The notes: generated by a model from the sequence alone, not told the origin. A stretch of 64,000 nucleotides of DNA from VGMD01 sp964552055 (GCA_964552055.1 CAZKFL010000005.1:1-64000); one strand, 5' to 3'; shown: positions 8,501 through 17,652, counted from the first letter of the stretch. Numbers and translations: made by a program.

Positions 8501-8869
8501 GAAATTCGAAACTATCTCTTTGAAGGCCTGCATGAAGTTGTTAACGGCGCAAGAGGAACAGCCAGATCGTCAGTCATCAAAACCCTTTCCGAAAATCCCC
8601 GCATGAAAAATGACTATGACACCACAAAACCTTACATGGCCGGCAAAACCTCGACAGCCGAAGTAGTCTATAGACCCTACCTAAACAGAGAAGAAGGCCC
8701 CATCATCTGCAAACACGTCTGGTTTGGAACAGCCGCCTTCACCTCCACCGAAACCTTCGAAGAAAGCGACCTAGTCGTCATTGTCTGCCTCCGCTTTGCC
8801 GACCACGGCAAAGAAGCCGCCCCCCTCGCTGCCAGAGTGATCAAAAAATGGCGCGAAATCAACCCCTAA
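5540..8869 (+). CDS. pbp2: Penicillin-binding protein 2, large chlamydial type
   Basis: This class B transpeptidase cross-links peptidoglycan in the periplasm; in chlamydiae it acts in division-linked synthesis. An N-terminal membrane anchor (residues 9-31) is followed by the dimerisation domain (RPRQKVVIDIPNRGTIRDRF). The catalytic motifs are SIFK with nucleophile S747 and K750, SSN at 832-834, and KTS at 1036-1038, where KTG or KSG is usual. At 1109 residues it is far longer than the ~630 of E. coli PBP2. The surplus is a largely helical block of roughly 300 residues (about 375-690) between the GGAIVAMIPSTGEIVALASY strand and the active serine. Long PBP2 is known in chlamydiae. A TATACT box lies 6 bases before the ATG, and GGA directly precedes it. 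Confidence 0.93.
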   Translation: MKDVPAKASHVLNIILLAFLLIGIRVWYLGVVKHEEHKELSMRPRQKVVIDIPNRGTIRDRFNIPLAVNKIQYNASVMFDQIRNLPRVTYEKDAFGKRKRIYYRKEYISKLSAFLGENLGLDPVYIEDLIHSKVSLFPNTPFVLKENISEEDYYKLRIRERDWPGLTMQISSRRYYPKGPVSANVLGYLGTISEKEFLSIQGELQTLERFIKDRQMGLPTILPKGFLSAGDVSKRYKELKDKSYTLQSKMGKSGIEGKFDDQLRGISGKKKYEIDVKGNLLRELPESYTATPGRRFILTISSELQEFAESLLIESEMTRHDRFQTAGKDHSLAFSPWIKGGAIVAMIPSTGEIVALASYPRFDPNDFALKSTSFNAAKWLELPSYIGQIWDGIKPLEREFGAVFKPERFREVAPLSLGLYLEMILSTKSEVRRAIEHIMNLQTAIYLQNTAETLFNLSGEISIHALIDTLFPPEKGHKTSLYHTSKEKRIEILEKLQQKTTLLGELTKELTTYLSGVTENDDKILVLDLIRLICPSHLFDDSLLTQTGSESLFAYREFNQAVMSVQNEIKKTAREVFHHHDFPKWRKDYFTGYLKEKRDEEKANKTYQRPYLDYLTEMEEVLFESFFQKHRFEFLAAFLLDNAPLDSNDPRFIYFDALIKKGLDHKITSANLLKNHLLTLDSEFVIPYLRTMRSFSELNRPLFGRYYFPAKAGKEATEKDLARHFYPASGFGYAKSFAFQETCPLGSIFKLITGYEGLRQHYLKGKEKHSFSLNPLTLIDQSPAYTEKLSPSTILGYTAAGLPITRSYKGGRIPRGHLNIGRIDLKGALERSSNIYFSLLSSDVIENPSDLTHTASMLGFGEKTGIDLPGEVKGYLPTDIQTNQTALYAFSIGQHSLTVTPLQTAACISAFANGGNLLKPQIISTIANLEPQKTPSIIESKENFRYKDYLYNVGIYFPLFTEAEERPSIPFIWRSLPEIKSEIYLPYEIRNYLFEGLHEVVNGARGTARSSVIKTLSENPRMKNDYDTTKPYMAGKTSTAEVVYRPYLNREEGPIICKHVWFGTAAFTSTETFEESDLVVIVCLRFADHGKEAAPLAARVIKKWREINP

Positions 8870-8944
8870 TCTTGCAATCTTGCGGGGTCAGGCACCGATA
8901 CTTGATTTGCTAATCTTGCAATCTTGCGGGGTCAGGCACCGATA
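8868..8944 (+). repeat. Two tandem copies of the GGGGTCAGGCACC repeat (left flank)
   Basis: The unit aatcttgcaatcttgcgggg plus tcaggcaccgata occurs twice, at 8868-8900 and 8912-8944, with an 11-base spacer. The first copy begins inside the stop codon of PBP2. The same unit occurs twice more at 17594-17652 in the same orientation, so the pairs bracket the autotransporter genes. Confidence 0.9.
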
Positions 8945-9084
8945 TGCAATTTATCGAAGCGAGAAATAACCCGCATTTATCGCAAAGAGAAATTGCAGAT
9001 CGCGAGTCCGGTAGGATGGGCGGATCAGTGCTCTGCACGGACGCCCGAGCGATATGCAATTTATCGAAGCGAGAAATGCGGGTT
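8941..9084. repeat. 27-bp direct repeat plus 11-bp inverted repeat
   Basis: A 27-base unit starting gatatgcaatttatcgaagc occurs identically at 8941-8967 and 9051-9077. Right after the first copy lies aacccgcattt (8968-8978), and across the end of the second copy lies its exact complement aaatgcgggtt (9074-9084). The last copy overlaps the stop codon of the autotransporter gene. The inverted core is shared with the pair at 650-741. Confidence 0.85.
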
Positions 9085-12000
9085 AAAAGCGGATGCCGAT
9101 CTGGGCGCCTGTCCGTTGGTCAAGGTATTGATGGCCAAGGTCGGCGTCATAAGTGACTGTGATGTAGGCGGAGTCTTGTGCAAAGTTGCCGGTGAGGGCG
9201 GCGCCTGGTGAGAAGAGGCTGCGGTTTGGGTAGTAACCCTCTGTAAGGAAAGTTTGGGGGAAGTCTACGAATGATGAGGTGAATAGAGTGCCGGTAATTC
9301 GGTTTTCGGAGACCCAACTGAGTTTGATATCTGCGATGATACGACTACGATTGGAAATGTTGAAGCATCTTGCAAAGTTGATTCCGAGCTCGTTTCTAAA
9401 AATCTGGGGATTTGTTTTATGTACGTCTAGATCATAGACGCCAGCTCCTGTTTCGGTGAAGGGCCTTTCATGTTGGATGATATAGTCCATAGATTCAAAG
9501 GGTCTGATCGTAAATCCAAAACAATTAATATTTAGTCCGCCATCTAGGTGAGTTAAGAGTTGGGTTCCGTTATGGTTACTATGTGCGGTTGTATTGACGC
9601 CGGTATAAACAATTTTTCTGCTTGCAATGTAATTGTTTGTGGATCCAAGTAACGAAGCATTGATAAAGGTTAGCGTTCCTATTGCTGAGCCATAAACTCC
9701 AAGGTACCCACTTGTAACATGTCCGCTACCTTGATCTTTATACCACTTCACATCTGTGTATGTGCCGCCCCCCATAATTCCTATGTAGCCATGTTTTGCA
9801 ACATTGAAATCTAGACCAATTGAGCCACCACCGCTGCTTGTGTGGTACCCAACTTGTGGATTTGTATCGATAAAATTAGAGGGTTGTCTCAATTTTGAAT
9901 TAAAACCATCGATCCAAAGGTAAACAGGATTACTATTGATTTTACACCCTTTTACATGGGGACAATGTTTTCTATCTAAAAGATTTTGAAAGCGTAGACT
10001 AATTCCGTTTTGCACTCTAACGGCATTATTTTGCTGAATGATTGCAAGCCCTTTTAACTGAGCAGGACAAAGCTCATTTAACGCAACTTTTAATTCGGTT
10101 TGTGAAAGATCAAAAAGGTCATCTAACGGTTCTACCCAAGCAGCGATATTTGCATCAGAAATTGAGTCTATTACATAACCAACTTGTCTTGCATTAAACC
10201 CTTCGCCAATTTCTACTGCTGACTTAACGGTTAGATACAAATAGAGGATGTCAGATGTATACTGAGTCACTACATCTGTTCGATCAGATGGTGTAATCAC
10301 ATTTGTAAATGTACCTGTCAATCCCCCTGCTGCATTAATCACCTCATAAGCGTGGCTTGGATCATAAGTACCTCTTTGTGGAATTACATTTAATGTGGCG
10401 CCCGAATTAATTGTAACAGCGCCAGTTGCAATTATATTATCAGATGTTACTTGTGATAACTCTACATTATAAGTAGATCCTGATAAAGCAGTGTATGAAC
10501 CAACATGCAATGTTCCAATGCTATTACCTGGCTCTATTATTCCAGAAACAGTGACACTACCTGCAATTGTTCCAACTCCCTTGATCGTAGCGCCGGATGC
10601 AACTGTTGTCGCAGAAGAAGAAACACTCCCATTTACAACAAATGTTCCCGCATTTACAGCAGTGGTCCCTGTATAAGCACATGTTCCTGATACTGTAAAA
10701 GACCCAGCCCCCAGTTTAATTAAATTTCCGGCAGTTGCGCTCATACCGCCTGAAAAAACTGTCGAATTAGAGTTCCCCAAAGTCAGAGTTCCTGTACCTA
10801 AGTTAACTGTTCCTGCACCACTTAAATTTCCAATTGTGTTTGAAAAAGAAGCAAGATTTAAAGTAGCACCTGTTAGAACCGTAACATCAGAAGTTGCAGA
10901 AAATGCTTGTGTACTGCCTGCAGCAAGAGTGCCTGCTGCGATTGTTGTTGCCCCTGTATATGTTTTTATACCATTAGTCGTAAATGTTAAAGTACTTGTA
11001 CCAGTTTTTGTAAATGTTCCAGATCCTGTCATAGTTCCTGATAAAGTTAATACACCACCGAGACTCAAAGAAATTGTTCCAGGGCCTGTAAGAGTAACAG
11101 CTCTTCCCGAAGAAAAATTACCTGCAATGTTAGTCAAAGTACCATTATTAAAAATAAGGGATCCTGCTACATTTCCAAGTCCACTGTCCTGATAAATTTG
11201 AATGGCTCCACCACTAATTGTGGTATCGCCTGTATAAGTATTGATACCAGAGAGTTCTAACGTTCCTGCTCCAACTTTTTCTAAGCCACCACCTCCAGAT
11301 ATTATCCCGGAAAACGCAGTGCTTGTCCCATTAAATCCAACAGTTAATTTGCCACCACCTAGAGTTACTGAGCTACCACCAGTTCCTATCAAACCACCTA
11401 TTGTATTTGGAAACCCAGCTAGGTTCAGTGTTCCTGCAGCAAGTGGAAAATAAACTGTAGACATAGAGGCAAATGCACTTATTGCTCCCGCCTGAAGTGT
11501 TCCGGCATTAATAGTTGTCAAATCTCCATATAATGCTTGCCCCGTTTCTGCAAGAGTAAATGTACCGGCTCCATTTTTTGTTAGGCCTCCATGAATAGTT
11601 GTTATGCCAACTATTGATCCAGAGAACGTACTCGTTGGATTAGCTAAGGTTAAAGTTGCATTACCGAGATAAACGGTGCCAGTTCCAGTTAAATCAAGAA
11701 TGGTATTCGCATTACTATTTAGACTCAGCGTAGTGCCAGAAGATAAATTCACAAGTGATCCTGCAGAAAATGCAGCAGCAGCTCCGGCCTTAAATGTTCC
11801 ACCAGTAACAAGAGTATTTCCAGAATAAGTTGACGTTCCACTTAAAGTAAAAACACCAGATCCTGCTTTTGTGATATTCGCAGCTCCTGTCCATGCAGTT
11901 GAATTGTAAGTCCCTGCATTATTATCACCGCCAAACGTTAAGGCTGTCGTTGAAACAATCGTTCCCGTTCCATTCAAGTTTGCAATCGTGTTTGGACCCG

Positions 12001-15000
12001 ATGTTAACGTAAGCGTTCCACTGCTCATTTGAACCATTGAGTTAGATGATAAAGTTGTACCGCCCGTTGTCCAATTCCCTGCAATTGTTGTAGTTCCCCC
12101 ATACGTATTTGCACCACTTGTTGTAAATGTGCCAGCACTAAGAGTGACTCCCCCAGATCCGGAAATCACGCCCGAATAACTCGTTCCTCCAGTTACCATT
12201 GTCAATATTCCTGTCGATGCGCCAAGTGTTACATTCGTGGTACCTGTTAAGGAAGCGATATGTGTTGGATAGCCATTTAAGGCTAGTGTACCACCTGATA
12301 AGGTGACTGCTGTATAAATTGAGGTAGGCAATGCATCCACTATTCCCATTTGCAAAATGCCGCCACTCACAGTTGTTGTACCCCCATACGAACTGCTACG
12401 GGATAATATAAGCGTCCCAGTGGATCCTGTTATAACAAGACTTCCCGTACCGGCAATTGCTCCTGCAAAAGTAGTCGTTGTAGGTGTCGGGACACCTGTA
12501 TTAATAGTTAAAGTTCCTCCTCCCCCTCCAAAATTGACTGTTGAAGGAGAATTTCCTGCTAAACTTGCAATTGTAGCTGAATTATTGTTTAGTTGAAGAG
12601 ATGTGTAGCTCTCAAGAAAAAGTGCCGAACTATGTGATAACGCATCAGCTGTGCCAGCAGATAGTACTCCGCTGTTAATAGTAGTCACACCGCTATAGGT
12701 ATTTTGATTTAAACCAGTAGTATAAAGAGTATAATTTACAGAATTTGCAAATGTAAGACCGCCTGCGCCAGTAATTGCCCCATAAAAATTGCCGGTTGGA
12801 TTGGCAGTCCCTGGATATCCAATCGTCAACGTAGTATTTATATCATTTAAAGTTAAAGAAGTAGCACCTGCAGTAAGCGTCAAATCTGTTAGATTTGCAA
12901 TTGTATTAGCACCTGAAATAGTAAGATTGCCTGTATTCCCTACACCTGCAGGAAAAGAAACAGTTGCCGTATTGGGAAGGGTGCCTGCCCCGGCGGAAAT
13001 GCCTCCCGAGCTATTGATTGTGATTGTTCCTGTATTGGTAATAGTTTGTGATCCGGCAAGTGTGAATGTTCCCGTTCCATTTTTTGTGAGTCCCCACCCG
13101 TCAGCATTAGCGGCAAGTATGCCTGAAAAAGTTTGGGAAGCGTTATCTCCCCCAAGTGAAAGGGTGCTGCCTGCTAAATTGACAAATCCAGATCCCGTTA
13201 AATTTGCAATCACATTAGAATTTGAATTTCCATTGAGTTGAAGAGCTCCACCTGATGCAACATTAACAAGGGAATTTGCGGAAAACACATTAGATCCACC
13301 TGCACTAAGAGTTCCATACACAGTTGTAGTTCCGTAATAAGTAGTGCCTCCAGAAACGCCTGTTAATGTAATTGCGCAAGGGGCACTTATCGTCAAACTT
13401 CCGCCTGGTAAGCCGCCGTTATCAGTAATTGGTCCAGCAAAACTTTGAGAAGAGCCAGATCCCAGTCCGGAAAGAGTTAAGGTATTACTATTAGTTAGCG
13501 CAACAGAACCCATTAAAGCTGCTGTAGAAGACAAATTTGCAACGGTATTATCAAAGTTATTTAAACTAAGCTCACCGCCCAAAAATGAGTCAGTAAAAGT
13601 AATCACTGACTTTGTAGAAAAGGTATTCGCACTACCTCCATACAAAATAGCGCCACCAGTTATTGTTGTTGGTCCTGAATAGCTTGAACTATTTTGCGTG
13701 GCATTTTTTAATGTTAAACTGAAACCAGATAGAGCAAGGCCTCCTGTTCCGGTGATGCTTCCTTCATACGTACAGCTAGGACCTACAATACTTAAGTTAA
13801 CTCCGGATCCGGTTAATCGAACTTCACCACCTAAGCCACTTAACGTATTTACTGTATTGCTGCCCGTGATTTCAAAAATACCATTTGTTACAATCAGATC
13901 TATATTAGGCGCGCTTACTGGAAAGACATTTGCTCCCACACTAAATGAAGAAAGAGAATTACTAAAATTAACTGTAAGGCCGCCAGAAGTAATTAAGTTG
14001 AAAGTTCCCGAAAAACTTTGATTTGTTAGACCTGTATAAGTAGGCCCTAACTGGAGCGCACTCCCAATCAAAGTGATTGCACCAGACCCTGTTAAGTTTG
14101 CAATCTGGTTATTATATGTGACTAGATTTAAAGCTCCCGAAGATAGAGTAAATAATGAATTCGGAGATAACGTGTTAACAGCCCCTGCTACCCAAGCACC
14201 CGAATCTTGAATTGTTGTTATACCTGTATAAGTATTTAAACCTGCAGTAAGAAAAGCTAGCTGATTTATAGTAAATGACAAGGTAGCCATTGTTGGAGTA
14301 GTTGCGCCATCTATGATTATACCGTTATAAGAACACGATCCCCCGGACGGAGTCATAGTAATACCCCCTCCATTTAGCTTCACTTTACCGGTAGAATCAC
14401 CACTTATTAAAAAATTAAGCTCTATATTCTTTCCATTTACATCTAAAATGCCGTTTGATGAGATTCCTAATCGGGTATCTCCATTTAAGGCATTGCTACT
14501 CCCTATTAAAAGAGTTCCATTACTAAGCCCAATCAATGCAAGCGTACCTAAGTAATTCGAATTATTAAGTTCAAATGTACCAGCTCCGCTTAAAACAAGC
14601 GTATTTGTTCCGGGAGTTACGGCGTTCAACACCCCAGCATAACTACTTGTAGTAGAAATAGGCACATTAATTGTCAGATTAGCGCCCAAATTAACAATTG
14701 GAGTGGTAGCAGTAGTTGACAAACCTGTAATTGTAGTTGCCCCTGTAATATTCAGAGTACTTGAGCCACTCATGGCAATCGGCGCTGTCGAAGCTGCGCC
14801 ATTAAAATTAAATGTGCCACTTGGCAGAGTCAGCGGCGACGAGTTTGAAGTCGTAATTGTTCCGACATATGTGCCACCAGTAGTTAGCGTAAGAGCACTA
14901 GACAAACTAACTTGAGCGCCAGCAGAACCATTTAATATAGAAATTGAGTTAAGTCCCGTATTGGAAAGAATTCCAGCTGCACCAACGGATACTGTACTGG

Positions 15001-15955
15001 AATTAGGAAGAGCACCTGCTGCTGCGCTTAGAGTTCCACCCGTAATTGTGATGGTTCCTGGAGCTGTAATGCTCGTACTATTTGATGAGTTACTAAGAGT
15101 AAAAGTCCCACCAGTAAGCTTAGTAATACCCCAACCTGAATTCGCAGAAAAGAGACCCGCATAGGAGCCTGAATTTAAAGTAAGCGTGTTACCGGCCAAA
15201 CTTACAAAGGAGCCCGCATCCCCAGTTAAACTTGCTATAGAGCTATTATTCCCATTTAAAAAAAGAGCACCGCTTGTCATGGCAAAAGCGGAACTACTTG
15301 AGAGGCCAGCTGCACTACCTGCGCTGAGAGTTCCTTGAATTGTTGTTGCGCCTGAATAAGAGGAAGTTCCCCCTAATGTGAGTGAATTATTGCTTCCAAT
15401 TGTAAGGCCACCTGCTCCACTAATATTTCCATTAAATGTCGATGATGCATTGCCATTTATCGTCAGAAGTGTGGTAGTCGCAATTGATCCAGTCCCTGAA
15501 AGTGAATTAATTGTATTCGCAGCATTATTTAAAGTTAGAGTTCCAGAACCTAAAGTAAGATTTCCAGCGGAAATAGCCCCCGTAATTGAAATACCCGTTG
15601 CCCCAGGCGTAATCGTAATATTGTTTGTCGAAAAAATTAATCCGCAAGATATAGTGGCGCCTCCCGTACCACTGTTACTAATGCTACTTGTAACAGCCAA
15701 AGGACTGCCAGAGATTGTATAAGCACCCGTTGAATTAAATGCTAAGGTTGCAATACTCAAACCGGAAATATTCACACTAGGCTGAAAGGTAGGAGCCGCA
15801 GATGTAAAATTTGCAATTCCACTGGGAACTGCAGCCCCTGACCAATTTCCTGTCAAATTCCAAGCAGTAGACGTACCACCAACCCAAATGCCATCAGCTG
15901 CACAAAGCTGTACTGCAAGAAGACCACAGGCAATTATATATCTGCTAATTTTCAA
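9083..15955 (-). CDS. Giant autotransporter with PATR-type beta-strand repeats
   Basis: The 2290-residue product is predicted to be a type V secreted surface protein. It starts at a TTG (no ATG is available) and has a signal peptide (KISRYIIACGLLAVQLCAA). The passenger, about residues 25-1900, is Gly/Ser/Thr/Asn rich and built from many degenerate repeats of about 70-85 residues with the theme TLSGxxTYSGxTTIxxGTLxAG, the autotransporter-associated beta-strand repeat of beta-helical passengers. A linker leads to a C-terminal barrel domain (about 2010-2290, from LWIDGFNSK) ending in aromatic IGIRF, as barrel substrates of the BAM machinery do. It is not a classical Pmp, since GGA[ILV]/FxxN pairs are not a regular feature. 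It is 20 bases downstream of a barrel-less relative. Repeat structure invites recombination and antigenic variation. Confidence 0.9.
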   Translation of the reverse strand: MKISRYIIACGLLAVQLCAADGIWVGGTSTAWNLTGNWSGAAVPSGIANFTSAAPTFQPSVNISGLSIATLAFNSTGAYTISGSPLAVTSSISNSGTGGATISCGLIFSTNNITITPGATGISITGAISAGNLTLGSGTLTLNNAANTINSLSGTGSIATTTLLTINGNASSTFNGNISGAGGLTIGSNNSLTLGGTSSYSGATTIQGTLSAGSAAGLSSSSAFAMTSGALFLNGNNSSIASLTGDAGSFVSLAGNTLTLNSGSYAGLFSANSGWGITKLTGGTFTLSNSSNSTSITAPGTITITGGTLSAAAGALPNSSTVSVGAAGILSNTGLNSISILNGSAGAQVSLSSALTLTTGGTYVGTITTSNSSPLTLPSGTFNFNGAASTAPIAMSGSSTLNITGATTITGLSTTATTPIVNLGANLTINVPISTTSSYAGVLNAVTPGTNTLVLSGAGTFELNNSNYLGTLALIGLSNGTLLIGSSNALNGDTRLGISSNGILDVNGKNIELNFLISGDSTGKVKLNGGGITMTPSGGSCSYNGIIIDGATTPTMATLSFTINQLAFLTAGLNTYTGITTIQDSGAWVAGAVNTLSPNSLFTLSSGALNLVTYNNQIANLTGSGAITLIGSALQLGPTYTGLTNQSFSGTFNLITSGGLTVNFSNSLSSFSVGANVFPVSAPNIDLIVTNGIFEITGSNTVNTLSGLGGEVRLTGSGVNLSIVGPSCTYEGSITGTGGLALSGFSLTLKNATQNSSSYSGPTTITGGAILYGGSANTFSTKSVITFTDSFLGGELSLNNFDNTVANLSSTAALMGSVALTNSNTLTLSGLGSGSSQSFAGPITDNGGLPGGSLTISAPCAITLTGVSGGTTYYGTTTVYGTLSAGGSNVFSANSLVNVASGGALQLNGNSNSNVIANLTGSGFVNLAGSTLSLGGDNASQTFSGILAANADGWGLTKNGTGTFTLAGSQTITNTGTITINSSGGISAGAGTLPNTATVSFPAGVGNTGNLTISGANTIANLTDLTLTAGATSLTLNDINTTLTIGYPGTANPTGNFYGAITGAGGLTFANSVNYTLYTTGLNQNTYSGVTTINSGVLSAGTADALSHSSALFLESYTSLQLNNNSATIASLAGNSPSTVNFGGGGGTLTINTGVPTPTTTTFAGAIAGTGSLVITGSTGTLILSRSSSYGGTTTVSGGILQMGIVDALPTSIYTAVTLSGGTLALNGYPTHIASLTGTTNVTLGASTGILTMVTGGTSYSGVISGSGGVTLSAGTFTTSGANTYGGTTTIAGNWTTGGTTLSSNSMVQMSSGTLTLTSGPNTIANLNGTGTIVSTTALTFGGDNNAGTYNSTAWTGAANITKAGSGVFTLSGTSTYSGNTLVTGGTFKAGAAAAFSAGSLVNLSSGTTLSLNSNANTILDLTGTGTVYLGNATLTLANPTSTFSGSIVGITTIHGGLTKNGAGTFTLAETGQALYGDLTTINAGTLQAGAISAFASMSTVYFPLAAGTLNLAGFPNTIGGLIGTGGSSVTLGGGKLTVGFNGTSTAFSGIISGGGGLEKVGAGTLELSGINTYTGDTTISGGAIQIYQDSGLGNVAGSLIFNNGTLTNIAGNFSSGRAVTLTGPGTISLSLGGVLTLSGTMTGSGTFTKTGTSTLTFTTNGIKTYTGATTIAAGTLAAGSTQAFSATSDVTVLTGATLNLASFSNTIGNLSGAGTVNLGTGTLTLGNSNSTVFSGGMSATAGNLIKLGAGSFTVSGTCAYTGTTAVNAGTFVVNGSVSSSATTVASGATIKGVGTIAGSVTVSGIIEPGNSIGTLHVGSYTALSGSTYNVELSQVTSDNIIATGAVTINSGATLNVIPQRGTYDPSHAYEVINAAGGLTGTFTNVITPSDRTDVVTQYTSDILYLYLTVKSAVEIGEGFNARQVGYVIDSISDANIAAWVEPLDDLFDLSQTELKVALNELCPAQLKGLAIIQQNNAVRVQNGISLRFQNLLDRKHCPHVKGCKINSNPVYLWIDGFNSKLRQPSNFIDTNPQVGYHTSSGGGSIGLDFNVAKHGYIGIMGGGTYTDVKWYKDQGSGHVTSGYLGVYGSAIGTLTFINASLLGSTNNYIASRKIVYTGVNTTAHSNHNGTQLLTHLDGGLNINCFGFTIRPFESMDYIIQHERPFTETGAGVYDLDVHKTNPQIFRNELGINFARCFNISNRSRIIADIKLSWVSENRITGTLFTSSFVDFPQTFLTEGYYPNRSLFSPGAALTGNFAQDSAYITVTYDADLGHQYLDQRTGAQIGIRF

Positions 15956-15975
15956 CTATATACCGCTTATTTTAA

Positions 15976-17499
15976 CTACTTTAGCTCTATCATAATGTTA
16001 TGGGCTGAAACGATAATTTTATATTTATCGGGGAATTTCATTGTGGCAAATGAGCCTACTATACCATCCCCTGCAGATACAATTTCATAAGAAGATCCAG
16101 AGGTGAAGGTAGAAGGTGGAGCAATATTAAGCGTAACATTATCCCCAATGATAAATTTTCCGGTTGTAGTAAGCGATTCATTTGATTCAAGATTTACTTC
16201 TAAAGTTGAATCAGAGCATTGTGAATAATTCCCCACAATAACCATTTTATCGGGTTTACAAAGCCCAAGATTTTTTACATCTCCAACAATAATGCCATTT
16301 CCTTGAAGAGTTGCGCCAGACTGTATTGTTACGCTCGAATTAATCATTCCCGTTAGATTAAAAACACCTTCAGTAATTGTTGTAGGTCCAGAATATGTGC
16401 TTAAACGAGAAAGAGTTAATGAGCCCTTTCCATTTTTAACAATTCCACCAGCACCTGAAATAGTACCGTCAATTAGAGAGTCATTATCATCTGAAAGGGT
16501 TAGTATTGCCCTCCCAAGCTTTACCTCGCCACCGAGCAGTCCTCCTCCATTTATTGAAGGAATTGTACAATTATTTCCTGCTAAATCTAAAACGGCGCCA
16601 TCCATATTAGCAATTTGAATGGAAGATGAAGAAGGAAAGGCATTCATAATTCCTGCTCGCAAGGTGCCATTATCAATTTTAATTGGACCTGCAAATGAAT
16701 TTTTTGGGCCAGATAAAGTTAAAGTTCCGATGCCAACTTTTACAAGGCCGCCCTCACCAAAAATGGAACCATTGTACACTGTATTTGTATCATCACCAAC
16801 AGTAAGAGTTGCACTACCTAGTAAAATATTGCCACCAAGATTTCCGCCGCCACTTAAACTAGCAATCGTATTATCGTAGTTATTCAAGTCCAAGACAACA
16901 CCCGATGTATTTAAAATCACAACTCCAGAAACAGGTGAAAATACATTCTTCCCATTGGCTTCTAATATCCCACTTTGAATTGTCGTTAATCCCCTATAAC
17001 TATTCAAACCCGAAAGAGTTAACTTAGCTTGACCCTGTTTAGTGATTCCACCATTACCCGTAATCTCACCTGTAATCAGGCAATAATCTTTTTCTCTACT
17101 GCAATTAGGATTTGTAATATTAGCGCTAATCACAATCGTATTCTCTAACTCGAGTAAAGAGTTAATCTCCGCCTTACCAGTCACCAAAATTGAGTCGTAA
17201 ACATTTAACTGACCTGAAGATAAGCTATACAAATACTCACTATTTATAACGATAGATTTAACACTTACAGTTCCATCGACAGTAATCTTTGCTGGCCTAG
17301 ATAAAATAAAAGGGGGAAATGTTGCAACATCATTTCGACCATCTGGATAAAGCGCGTTCAATCCTGAACCTGGCACCCAATCTTTTTCCTCCTTCCACTT
17401 TCCGCCCCCATCATTTTTCCACGTAGCAGAACCTGCTAAAAGACCCACCTGCGTAAGACTTAAAATTCCAAAACCCAAAAGGCAAACTGCATTTCTCAA
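15976..17499 (-). CDS. Beta-strand-repeat surface protein lacking a barrel
   Basis: This encodes about 507 residues with the same passenger repeat themes as its downstream neighbour (KQGQAKLTLSGLNSYRGLTT, GTLTLSGPKNSFAGPIKIDN). It ends at HNIMIELK with no C-terminal barrel, so it cannot insert itself like a classical autotransporter. I prefer the TTG at 17499, preceded by GGGGG at six bases and giving a clean signal peptide (RNAVCLLGFGILSLTQVGLLAG); a TTG at 17538 would add 13 residues and has no binding site. The two genes are 20 bases apart and probably an operon. It may be a secreted companion, a substrate of a separate secretion route, or a remnant whose barrel was lost when the two genes diverged. 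Confidence 0.8.
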   Translation of the reverse strand: MRNAVCLLGFGILSLTQVGLLAGSATWKNDGGGKWKEEKDWVPGSGLNALYPDGRNDVATFPPFILSRPAKITVDGTVSVKSIVINSEYLYSLSSGQLNVYDSILVTGKAEINSLLELENTIVISANITNPNCSREKDYCLITGEITGNGGITKQGQAKLTLSGLNSYRGLTTIQSGILEANGKNVFSPVSGVVILNTSGVVLDLNNYDNTIASLSGGGNLGGNILLGSATLTVGDDTNTVYNGSIFGEGGLVKVGIGTLTLSGPKNSFAGPIKIDNGTLRAGIMNAFPSSSSIQIANMDGAVLDLAGNNCTIPSINGGGLLGGEVKLGRAILTLSDDNDSLIDGTISGAGGIVKNGKGSLTLSRLSTYSGPTTITEGVFNLTGMINSSVTIQSGATLQGNGIIVGDVKNLGLCKPDKMVIVGNYSQCSDSTLEVNLESNESLTTTGKFIIGDNVTLNIAPPSTFTSGSSYEIVSAGDGIVGSFATMKFPDKYKIIVSAHNIMIELK

Positions 17500-17593
17500 A
17501 AAATACCCCCACAAAACAATTAACTGTCCTAAAAGCAAGATACAAAAAAAAACTTAACTGTACACACTTATTTAAATCAGGTCCCCTGAAATC

Positions 17594-17652
17594 ATCTTGC
17601 AATCTTGCGGGGTCAGGCACCATAATCTTGCAATCTTGCGGGGTCAGGCACC
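17594..17652 (+). repeat. Two tandem copies of the GGGGTCAGGCACC repeat (right flank)
   Basis: Units atcttgcaatcttgcggggt plus caggcacc sit at 17594-17621 and 17624-17652, almost abutting. They match the pair at 8868-8944 in sequence and orientation. They lie between nnr and the upstream end of the beta-strand-repeat gene. Confidence 0.9.

Noticed and set aside
8924..9211. Short plus-strand frames across the repeats after PBP2
   Set aside because: They consist of translated repeat DNA and the antisense end of the autotransporter gene.
10491..15722. Many plus-strand open frames rich in Pro and Val across the autotransporter gene
   Set aside because: They are antisense shadows of Gly/Ser/Thr repeat codons, with no ribosome binding sites or family features.
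9083..15955. Regular repeats that could suggest a CRISPR array
   Set aside because: The repeats are in frame, degenerate and coding (beta-strand passenger units). There are no identical short repeats with unique spacers.
8868..17652. Composite transposon around the autotransporter genes
   Set aside because: The flanks are short repeats without any transposase or inverted IS ends, so only repeat-mediated recombination can be proposed.
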